The notes under the pieces: generated by a model
Database searches by the model: none
The model's input: the letters and a program-made list of their open reading frames with translations, nothing else
What the model was told of the DNA's origin: nothing
Translations under genes and position numbers: made by a program
NCBI GenBank assembly: GCA_016716005.1
Contig: JADJXE010000001.1
Span: forward strand, 1,811,001-1,875,000
Direction: 5' to 3'
Source: Acidimicrobiales bacterium
GTDB lineage: Bacteria > Actinomycetota > Acidimicrobiia > Acidimicrobiales > JADJXE01
DNA: 64,000 bases
Part shown: piece by piece, positions 26,714 to 33,356 of the stretch
Numbering within the stretch: position 1 is the stretch's first letter
Layout: each line of letters begins with the position of its first letter

Positions 26714-27717
26714 CAGAGCCCCCGCTCGTAGTCGACGATGGCCTGGACCTGCTCCTCGGTGAGGATCTGGCCGAAGCCGGGCATGCGCCCGCTGCCCTGG
26801 CCGTTGACCCCGTAGACCTTGCCGTTCTCCGAGCCGTTCTGGATGAACTGCACCTGGCTCGACACGTCGGGGAACTGGCGCACGGTGGAGCCGCCCGTGA
26901 GGTTCGGGCCGAACGCCCCGCCCCCCGACACCTGCGGCTCGCCGAACGACCAGCCCCGGGTGTGGCAGCGGGCGCAGTTGTACGCGCCCTGCCCGGCGGT
27001 GAGGTTGAACAGCGCCTCGCCCTCGCTGTCGTACTGGCCCGAGGCCATGGCCGTGTCGAGGGCGGCCTGCACCTCGGCCTGGGCCTCTTCGGGGGTGATC
27101 TGGAACGACTTGATGTACTCGATCAGGCTGTCGATCTGCTGGTCGTTCATGGGGCCGCCGCCGGCCAGGCCCCACGCCGACATCGGCGAGAACGGCCGGC
27201 CGTAGACCAAGATGTAGCGCAGCTCGTCCTCGCTGAACTTGTAGAGGACGGTCTGGAGCGCCGGGGCGCTCCACGGCACCGTGCGCACCTCGCCGGTGAG
27301 CGGGTCGGTGAAGGTGTAGTTGGCGACACCGCCGATGCCCTCGGCGCCGTGGCACCCGGCGCAGTTGAAGCCACCGGCGGCGGTGGTGGCGAACAGCTCC
27401 TCGCCCCAGCCGGCGATCGTGGCGTCGAAGTTGGTGATGGCGCCCGACTGGCGGCCCGGCTCGGCCAGCCAGTACAGCGGCAGCCCCACGCCCACCACCA
27501 CGAGGAGGGCCACGCCCCAGCCGAGGGCCCGGTCGAGGCGCTTCGTCTCGAGCTTGTCGTCGTCGTAGAAGGGCTTGCGGTTGGGGGCCAGCTCGATCTC
27601 GGACCCGACCTCGGGCTTGGCCCTGCGCAGGTTGGCGAAGACGTAGACCAGCCAGCCGAGCAGGGCCAGGACGGCGACGACGATGCCGATGTTGCGGGCG
27701 GCGTTGGCGAAGACCAT
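26713..27717 (-). CDS. membrane-anchored di-haem cytochrome c of the bc complex
   Basis: This 334-residue protein has two hydrophobic segments (about 9-28 and 66-86) and two c-type haem sites, CAGCH (119-123) and CARCH (248-252). Methionine-containing motifs that could supply axial ligands follow each site (SPMSAW near 178; SGRMPGF near 312). Position after the Rieske gene, with a one-base overlap, indicates the electron-accepting cytochrome of the complex, in the role of cytochrome f/c1 or actinobacterial QcrC. The two N-terminal helices with both haems behind them differ from QcrC, which has its single helix at the C-terminus. Confidence 0.88.
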   Translation of the reverse strand: MVFANAARNIGIVVAVLALLGWLVYVFANLRRAKPEVGSEIELAPNRKPFYDDDKLETKRLDRALGWGVALLVVVGVGLPLYWLAEPGRQSGAITNFDATIAGWGEELFATTAAGGFNCAGCHGAEGIGGVANYTFTDPLTGEVRTVPWSAPALQTVLYKFSEDELRYILVYGRPFSPMSAWGLAGGGPMNDQQIDSLIEYIKSFQITPEEAQAEVQAALDTAMASGQYDSEGEALFNLTAGQGAYNCARCHTRGWSFGEPQVSGGGAFGPNLTGGSTVRQFPDVSSQVQFIQNGSENGKVYGVNGQGSGRMPGFGQILTEEQVQAIVDYERGL

Positions 27718-28595
27718 CAGTGGCCACCCCCGCCGCCGACGCAGTGCGGGCCCTCGGCCTCCTGGCCCGTGGTGTTGACGCCGATCGGGGCGCCGCCGAA
27801 GATCGCGCCGGTGTCGACCGTGACCACGCCACCGTCGACCGACACCGCGAAGTGGTCCATCCCCCGAGGGGCCGGGCCGGCCTTCTTCTCACCGGCGGCG
27901 TTGTACTGCGAGCCGTGGCACGGGCACTCGAACCACTTGGAGGTGGCGCACTCGGGCACCCGGCAGCCGAGGTGCGGGCACTTCTGGTAGAGGGCGTTGA
28001 TGCCCTCCCTCATGCCGGCCAGCACCGGCGGGGGGTACACCGCCTCGGCCTTGGGCAGGGCCTCCGCCGGGTAGGCGGTGAGCCAGGCCCGGCCCTCGGG
28101 CACGTAGTAGAAGCCGCCCCCGGCCTCGATGGCCTGCTGGACGTCCTCGAGCTTGCCGACGCGGATCTTCGAGCCGAAGCCCCCCTTCAGCTGCGGCCAG
28201 AGGAAGGCGATCACGGCCGTCCCGAACCCGGACAGGCCGAGGATCATGAGCGCCACGATGCTGCGGTTGAAGAACTGCCGGCGGCTCACGCCGACGGTCT
28301 CGTCGTCGGCCGGCGGTACGTACGCGACCGGGACCGAGGCCTTCTCGGCCACGGCGAGGGCAGTTCCGGTGCCGCCGACCTCGACCGCGGCCTTCTCGTA
28401 GTCCTTGCCGCGCAGCGCCACCTCCTCGGCCTCGGGGAGGGCCGCGCTGTCGCCGCGGTCGCGCTTGACCGTCTCGCGCGACAGGGCGCCGGTGGCACCG
28501 CGTGCGTCGCGCCGGCGAGCGGCCGTGAAGAGCACGGCTGCGGCCAGCACCACGAGGACGGGGATGACGATGGCCAGGATGGCGGTGGTGCTCAT
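27717..28595 (-). CDS. qcrA: Rieske iron-sulfur protein of the bc complex
   Basis: This 292-residue protein carries the Rieske signature CPHLGC (206-211) and CPCHGS (224-229): cluster ligands C206, H208, C224, H227 and the disulfide pair C211/C226. There is a first hydrophobic helix at about 5-25, a charged loop, then a twin-arginine segment SRRQFFN (104-110) before a second helix near 112-133, consistent with Tat-dependent placement of the folded head outside the membrane. A glycine-rich end (GGGGGH) is odd. It lies 13 bases after the subunit IV-like gene. Confidence 0.93.
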   Translation of the reverse strand: MSTTAILAIVIPVLVVLAAAVLFTAARRRDARGATGALSRETVKRDRGDSAALPEAEEVALRGKDYEKAAVEVGGTGTALAVAEKASVPVAYVPPADDETVGVSRRQFFNRSIVALMILGLSGFGTAVIAFLWPQLKGGFGSKIRVGKLEDVQQAIEAGGGFYYVPEGRAWLTAYPAEALPKAEAVYPPPVLAGMREGINALYQKCPHLGCRVPECATSKWFECPCHGSQYNAAGEKKAGPAPRGMDHFAVSVDGGVVTVDTGAIFGGAPIGVNTTGQEAEGPHCVGGGGGH

Positions 28596-28608
28596 GTCTT
28601 CTCTCGCC

Positions 28609-29421
28609 TCACAGCTCGAAGAACAGCCCGTCGCGCCACGGGAAGACGAAGTTGAACCCGGGACCCCGGAAGAACGACCCGATGATCACCAGCACCGCCC
28701 AGAACATCAGGAAGACCGTGAAGATCGACACGGCGAACTTGCGGTCCTCCGGCTTGTTGCTGGGGTTGCGGTCGATGTAGGGGGCCAGCATCAGCGCGAA
28801 GAGGCCCATGCCGGGGATGGTCACGCCCGCGACCATCGGGTGGAACATGGTGAGCAGCTCCTGCAGGCCGAGGAAGTACCAGGGCGCCTTCGACGGGTTC
28901 GGGGTCTGGTTGTCGTTGGCCAGCTCGAGCAGGGGTGCGTTCACGAAGGTGGAGAACACGAGCAGGAAGGCGGTCACGCCGAGGGCGGCGACGAACTCGA
29001 CCACCAGGAGGTGCGGCCAGGTGTGGACCTTGTCGACCGGCGTGGCCTTGACGTCCTGGATGGACCCGGCCCTGACCACCGTCAACAGCCGCTGGGTGTG
29101 ACCGCCCGGGCCGGTGGCGACCGGGGGGGCGGCCGTGGCCACCCCGCCCGCGGTCGCGGCCGGGGCCCGCGTGGCGGCGGCTGCGGGAGCCTGTTCGCCA
29201 CCCCCGCCACCGCCCGCCTTGGCCTTGGCCGCCTTGGAGCGCTCGAGGAGGTGGGCGGGGATCTTCGACTCCGCGGCCGACGGCGCCTCGGCCGAGGGGG
29301 CGGCCGAGGGGGCGGCAGCCGCCTCGGCGGCCGGCTCCTCGGCGCTGCCGGCCGACTTGGCCGCAGCCTTCGCCTTCGCCTCCTCCGCGCGCTTCCGGAG
29401 GTGCTCCGGGATCTCGGTCAT
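28609..29421 (-). CDS. cytochrome b C-terminal half (subunit IV/PetD-like) with long N-terminal extension
   Basis: Residues about 110-270 match the C-terminal, haem-free half of cytochrome b (subunit IV of b6f), with three hydrophobic helices. The quinol-site tetrapeptide, PEWY in many complexes, reads APWY here (179-182, in SKAPWYFLGLQELL). The first 105 residues are a soluble Ala/Glu/Lys-rich extension containing the motif TEIPEHLRKRAEEAK at the very start and a degenerate second copy KIPAHLLERSKAAK near 53. The same motif opens the cytochrome c encoded at 31303. Spacing to the b6-like gene is 36 bases. Confidence 0.88.
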   Translation of the reverse strand: MTEIPEHLRKRAEEAKAKAAAKSAGSAEEPAAEAAAAPSAAPSAEAPSAAESKIPAHLLERSKAAKAKAGGGGGGEQAPAAAATRAPAATAGGVATAAPPVATGPGGHTQRLLTVVRAGSIQDVKATPVDKVHTWPHLLVVEFVAALGVTAFLLVFSTFVNAPLLELANDNQTPNPSKAPWYFLGLQELLTMFHPMVAGVTIPGMGLFALMLAPYIDRNPSNKPEDRKFAVSIFTVFLMFWAVLVIIGSFFRGPGFNFVFPWRDGLFFEL

Positions 29422-29457
29422 GTGGTCTCTACCCCTCTCGATCCACGCCGGGACGGC

Positions 29458-30240
29458 CTACAGCGGCCCGGAGATGCCGCCGTCCTTGCGGACCCGCCAG
29501 AAGTGGATGGCCATGAAGATGACGATGACGAACGGGAGCATGAGCACGTGGAGCACGTACCACCGCAGGAGCGTCTCGGCCCCGATCTCCTTGCCGCCGA
29601 GCAGCACGAAGCGGACCTGGTCGCCGAACACCGGCGTGTAGCCCATCATGTTCGTGCCCACCGCCACGGCCCACAGGGCCAGCTGGTCCCAGGGGAGCAG
29701 GTAACCGGTGAAGGAGAGCAGCAGGGTGAGCGTGAGCAGGATCACGCCGATCACCCAGTTGAACTCCCGGGGGGGCTTGTAGGCCCCGTGGTAGAAGACT
29801 CGGGCCATGTGGAGGAACACCGAGAGCACCATCAGGTGCGCGGCCCATCGGTGCATGTTCCGCACCAGCAGCCCGAAGGTGACCGACGTCTGCAGGGTGT
29901 AGATGTCGTTCCACGCCTGGGTCGTGGTGGGCCGGTAGAAGAACATCAGGAAGATGCCGGTGACGGTGAGCAGGATGAACAGGAAGAAGCTCAGCCCGCC
30001 GAGGCACAGCGTGTAGCTCACCTTCACCGCGTGCCGCTTCACCTTCACCGGGTGGAGGTGGTAGAGCACGCTGTTCATGACCACGTAGGACCGGTTCCGC
30101 GGGCTGTCGCTGTAGCCCTTCCGGAAGATGGAGCCCGGCCGGAAGATCGAGTTCCAGGCCTGCGAGCCCTGCACCTTCTCGGCGAGCTGCCCGAGCTTGG
30201 CGCCGACGCCGCCGGACCCGTCGTTCATCGTCTTGGCCAC
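29458..30240 (-). CDS. cytochrome b6-type N-terminal half of cytochrome b
   Basis: This 260-residue protein is the haem-bearing half of a split cytochrome b. The four haem ligands are H130, H144, H231 and H246, the same spacing (14, 101, 15) as in chloroplast b6, and Cys79 in LCLGGL lies 51 residues before the first ligand, exactly as the b6 cysteine that binds haem ci. The protein ends RKDGGISGPL, close to the b6 end. About four helices fall after residue 70. The GTG at 30240 has GAGGAG six bases upstream and is preferred to the ATG four codons later. It follows the ferredoxin gene by 11 bases. Confidence 0.92.
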   Translation of the reverse strand: MAKTMNDGSGGVGAKLGQLAEKVQGSQAWNSIFRPGSIFRKGYSDSPRNRSYVVMNSVLYHLHPVKVKRHAVKVSYTLCLGGLSFFLFILLTVTGIFLMFFYRPTTTQAWNDIYTLQTSVTFGLLVRNMHRWAAHLMVLSVFLHMARVFYHGAYKPPREFNWVIGVILLTLTLLLSFTGYLLPWDQLALWAVAVGTNMMGYTPVFGDQVRFVLLGGKEIGAETLLRWYVLHVLMLPFVIVIFMAIHFWRVRKDGGISGPL

Positions 30241-30251
30241 GCAGATCTCCT

Positions 30252-30665
30252 CTAGAACCGCATCCCGTAGGCGTACCCGTGGTTGTTCGTGCGCTGGTGG
30301 CGATCGCCCGTCGCCACCGCAGCCCCGGCCTTGCCGAGGATGATGACCCCCGTGGGGCACCGGTCGACGCACAGGGCGCAGCGCGTGCACACGTCGTCGT
30401 CGATGAGGAACACGACGTGGTCGCGCGGGTCGGCACCCGGCTGCTCGGTGTTGACCGCTTCGTCGATGGCGTCGGGCGCCACCATGTGGATGCACTTCCA
30501 CGGGCAGATGTCGACGCAACCCTCGCACATGATGCACTCGGACTGGTCGATGTGGATGAACTGCTTCGGCTTGACCGCCTTGGCCAGGTAGTCGGCGTCG
30601 ACCTCGACCAGCACGTAGTCGTCGCGGAACTCGGGCATGGGCGGGTTGGCGTCGGTGCGGGCCAC
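30252..30665 (-). CDS. two-cluster (8Fe) ferredoxin
   Basis: This 137-residue soluble protein has two classical motifs, CIMCEGCVDICP and CTRCALCVDRCP, each expected to hold a [4Fe-4S] cluster. An N-terminal segment of about 35 residues and a 25-residue insertion between the motifs make it longer than minimal bacterial ferredoxins. The GTG at 30665, five bases after the preceding stop, has AGGA close by; an internal ATG (MPEFRDD) ten codons later is the alternative. Its place between a membrane protein and the b6 gene suggests it delivers electrons to, or takes them from, the bc complex or quinone pool. Confidence 0.85.
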   Translation of the reverse strand: MARTDANPPMPEFRDDYVLVEVDADYLAKAVKPKQFIHIDQSECIMCEGCVDICPWKCIHMVAPDAIDEAVNTEQPGADPRDHVVFLIDDDVCTRCALCVDRCPTGVIILGKAGAAVATGDRHQRTNNHGYAYGMRF

Positions 30666-30670
30666 GGTTC

Positions 30671-31078
30671 CTAGGCCTTCTTCACCAGCGGCCGGCCGAA
30701 GGTCGACGTGGGGAGCTCGGCCGCTCGCTTCTGCTTGCCCCTCCCCTGCCAGACCGCCCACAAGGCGATCTGGCCGCCGAGGAAGACGGCGTAGATCGCA
30801 ACGGCGATCAGGTCGCGCAGCACCAGGTACGACACCGTGATGGGGTAGGTGTCGAGCAGGACCCGGTCGGCGCGCCACTTCAGCTCGTTGTCGGCCCAGA
30901 GCAGCCACTGGTTGGGGACGACGCCGTACGCCACGAACATCAGTGCGAAGACGTACACCGCGCCGAGCATGGCCTCGCCCCAGGTGAGGGGCGCGCCGGG
31001 TGGGCGACGCCGCGCATACCAGACGACGCCGCCTGCCATCAGCGCGGTGACCAGAAGGGAGACCACGAAGGCAACCAC
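30671..31078 (-). CDS. small three-helix membrane protein, first gene of the bc/nuo array
   Basis: I do not recognise this 135-residue protein. Predicted helices lie at about 2-22, 33-53 and 84-110; there are no cysteines or haem motifs, and the C-terminal tail is basic. It starts with GTG. It is the promoter-proximal gene of the array and precedes the ferredoxin by five bases. A membrane anchor or docking site for the ferredoxin is one reading of the context; an assembly factor is another. Neither is shown by sequence. Confidence 0.7.
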   Translation of the reverse strand: MVAFVVSLLVTALMAGGVVWYARRRPPGAPLTWGEAMLGAVYVFALMFVAYGVVPNQWLLWADNELKWRADRVLLDTYPITVSYLVLRDLIAVAIYAVFLGGQIALWAVWQGRGKQKRAAELPTSTFGRPLVKKA

Positions 31079-31094
31079 GTGGCGGGAACCTCTC

Positions 31095-31112
31095 TCGTGA
31101 GCGGAATCACAA
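31095..31112. promoter_or_regulatory. candidate Rex or Crp-type operator upstream of the bc/nuo array
   Basis: The 18-bp sequence TCGTGAGCGGAATCACAA is an imperfect palindrome of layout TTGTGA-N6-TCACAA. It matches 12 of the 15 fixed positions of the Rex-type consensus TTGTGAACNNNTTCACAA. The Crp consensus TGTGA-N6-TCACA is matched at 9 of 10 positions, so sequence alone cannot decide between the two. It lies 17 bases upstream of the first GTG of the array, where a repressor would block transcription. Rex itself is encoded at 40223-40906. Confidence 0.5.
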
Positions 31113-31292
31113 ACTCGCCACTGCGGACCGGGGCGGCGCCCTGATCCACGTATCGTTTTCTAGCACGCGACCCGGGGGGTGGCACATCCTGCTGTCAGTC
31201 CGTCAGCGATGCCGCGCACCGCCCCGGCACGGACTTCACGTCGTCGGTCCGGCGCGGCCTAAGGTGGGCCCGACACGCACCGGATCCCCCGC

Positions 31293-31297
31293 GGAGG
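31293..31297 (+). promoter_or_regulatory. ribosome binding site that selects a TTG start
   Basis: GGAGG lies five bases before TTG at 31303. The peptide that follows, TEIPEHLLRRS, matches the first residues after the ATG start of the subunit IV-like gene at 29421. Both facts together place the start of the cytochrome c gene at this TTG rather than at the upstream ATG of the open frame (31264). Confidence 0.7.
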
Positions 31298-31302
31298 CTG
31301 CG

Positions 31303-32001
31303 TTGACCGAGATTCCCGAGCATCTGCTCCGGCGCTCCCGGGACCGTCGGGAGGCCCTGGGCCTCCCGACGACCGAGGGTGGCGAGAGCCCCGCCCCGGC
31401 GTCCGCAGCGCCGGCCGCGCCCGCGCCCGTCGCCGCCACGGCCGCACCGCCGGCGGCTCCCGCCGCCGCTGCGGCCGTTCCCGCCGAGCCCGCGGCGCCG
31501 ACCCCCCTGCCGCCCTACGTCCAGGCTGCCAACCGACGGGTGCGGATCCCCTTCTGGGCCATCCCGGTGCTGGTGCTGCTGCCGGTGTGGGCCTTCCTGT
31601 ACGCGGCCACGCTCGACTCCGAGCCACCCGCCGCCCAGGGGCCGCTGGGCCTCGGCGAAACCCTCTACACCGCCAACTGCGTCGCCTGCCACCTGGGCAA
31701 CGGCGCCGGCGACGCCGAGGGCGGCGTCGGCCGCCAGCTCAGCGACGGGCAGGTGCTGCTCACCTTCCCCGACGCGCTCGAGCAGGAGACCTACATCAAG
31801 GCCGGCTCGTCCCCGGTCGGCGAGCCCTACGGCGCGGCCGACCGCCCCGGCGGCCAGCACGTCGCCCGGGGAGGCATGCCCGCCTTCGAGGGCGTGCTCA
31901 CCGACGAGGAGATCGTGGCCGTCACCTGCTACGAGCGCATCACGCTCTCCGGTGCCGAGCCGACGCCCGAGTGCACCGGCGAGGTCGCGGCCGGGGGCTG
32001 A
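31303..32001 (+). CDS. membrane-anchored mono-haem cytochrome c
   Basis: This 232-residue protein begins with a charged cytoplasmic segment (TEIPEHLLRRSRDRREALG), then an Ala/Pro-rich linker (about 30-70), one helix near 82-102 and an external cytochrome domain with CVACH at 126-130. GGMPAF (Met192) is the likely axial ligand, and C209/C224 could form a disulfide. It is divergent from the bc/nuo array across a 224-base gap that holds a candidate operator. It probably carries electrons from the bc complex to an oxidase encoded elsewhere. A TTG start is chosen on ribosome site and homology. Confidence 0.85.
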   Translation: MTEIPEHLLRRSRDRREALGLPTTEGGESPAPASAAPAAPAPVAATAAPPAAPAAAAAVPAEPAAPTPLPPYVQAANRRVRIPFWAIPVLVLLPVWAFLYAATLDSEPPAAQGPLGLGETLYTANCVACHLGNGAGDAEGGVGRQLSDGQVLLTFPDALEQETYIKAGSSPVGEPYGAADRPGGQHVARGGMPAFEGVLTDEEIVAVTCYERITLSGAEPTPECTGEVAAGG

Positions 32002-32072
32002 GCCCAGCCACCGGCGGGAACACACCGGCCGCTTCGCCGGTTGTCGACCCGGGAGGGACGAGAGGAGCTGTG

Positions 32073-33341
32073 ATGTCGTCGTCCCCCCGTGACGTGCTGG
32101 TGGTCGGTGGAGGACCGGCCGGCTCGGCCACCGGCTACTGGCTGGCCGAGGCCGGCCACGACGTGCTCGTCGTCGAGAAGAAGCACTTCCCCCGCGAGAA
32201 GACCTGCGGCGACGGCCTCACGCCCCGTGCCGTGCGCCAGCTGCAGGACATGGGCCTGGGCGACCGGCTCGACGACTACCACCGCTACGACGGGCTGCGG
32301 GCGGTCGCCCACGGCATCACCCTCGAGCTGCGGTGGCCCGACCATCCCGAGTTCCCGCCCTACGGCTACGTCGTCCGCCGTCGCGACCTCGACCAGTTGG
32401 TGGCCGACAACACGGTGAAGGCGGGCGCGGCCCTGTGGACCGGCACCGAGGCGGTGGCGCCGATCGTCGAGCGGGGGCTCGTGCGGGGCGCCGTGCTCCG
32501 CCGCCAGCCCGCCGACGGCGGCCCGGCCGTCACCGAGGAGGTGCGGGCCCGCTACGTGGTGGTCGCCGACGGTGCCAACTCCCGCTTCGGCCGCGCCCTC
32601 GGCACCGCTCGGGATCGCCGGTACCCGCAGGGCATGGCGATCCGCGGCTACTACGAGAGCCCCCGCCACGACGACCCGTGGATCGAGAGCGCACTCGACC
32701 TGCGCGACCGCAGCGGCAGCTCGCTCCCGGGGTACGGCTGGATCTTCCCCGTCGGCGACGGCACCGTGAACGTGGGCGTCGGCCTGCTGTCGACGTTCCG
32801 CGACTTCAAGAACGTCAACACCACACACCTCATGAACGAGTTCGCCGCGACCGCTCCGGCGTACTGGGGGATCTCTCCCGAGACGGCGACCTGCGAGCCC
32901 ACCGGGGGACGCCTGCCCATGGCCGGCTCGGTCGGCCCGAAGGCGGGGCCCACGTTCCTCGTGGTCGGCGACGCGGCCGGGTCGATCAACCCCTTCAACG
33001 GGGAGGGCATCGACTACGCGTACGAGACCGGCCGGCTGGCCGCCGACGTGCTGCACGAGGCGTTGGTGACCGGTGACGGCATGGCGCTGCAGCGCTACCC
33101 CGAGGAGCTCGACCGGCGGTTCGCCCTGTACTACAAGGTCGCCCGCCTGTTCGCGGTGATCATCGGCAAGCCTGCCCTCATGCGCGAGCTCACCCGGGTC
33201 GGCATGCAGAGCCGGAGCCTCATGGAGTGGGTGCTGCGGATCATGGCCAACCTGCTCCGCGACGACGAGCTGGGCCCGGCCGAGGCCGCCTACCGGGCCG
33301 TGGCCGGCCTGGTGAAGCTGGTCCCCGACCCGGCCGCCTGA
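32073..33341 (+). CDS. geranylgeranyl reductase family flavoprotein (MenJ-like)
   Basis: This 422-residue FAD enzyme has the dinucleotide motif VVGGGPAGSATG at the N-terminus, CGDGLTPRAVRQL, the middle motif VVVADGANS and the second FAD motif VVGDAAGSINPFNGEGI. These define the geranylgeranyl reductase family, which saturates isoprenoid chains. AGAGGAG precedes the ATG. Beside respiratory genes, partial saturation of the menaquinone side chain (MenJ role) is a reasonable inference; reduction of carotenoid or lipid prenyl chains is the alternative. It ends 15 bases from the convergent zwf stop. Confidence 0.85.
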   Translation: MSSSPRDVLVVGGGPAGSATGYWLAEAGHDVLVVEKKHFPREKTCGDGLTPRAVRQLQDMGLGDRLDDYHRYDGLRAVAHGITLELRWPDHPEFPPYGYVVRRRDLDQLVADNTVKAGAALWTGTEAVAPIVERGLVRGAVLRRQPADGGPAVTEEVRARYVVVADGANSRFGRALGTARDRRYPQGMAIRGYYESPRHDDPWIESALDLRDRSGSSLPGYGWIFPVGDGTVNVGVGLLSTFRDFKNVNTTHLMNEFAATAPAYWGISPETATCEPTGGRLPMAGSVGPKAGPTFLVVGDAAGSINPFNGEGIDYAYETGRLAADVLHEALVTGDGMALQRYPEELDRRFALYYKVARLFAVIIGKPALMRELTRVGMQSRSLMEWVLRIMANLLRDDELGPAEAAYRAVAGLVKLVPDPAA

Positions 33342-33356
33342 CCCCGGGCGCGCCGC

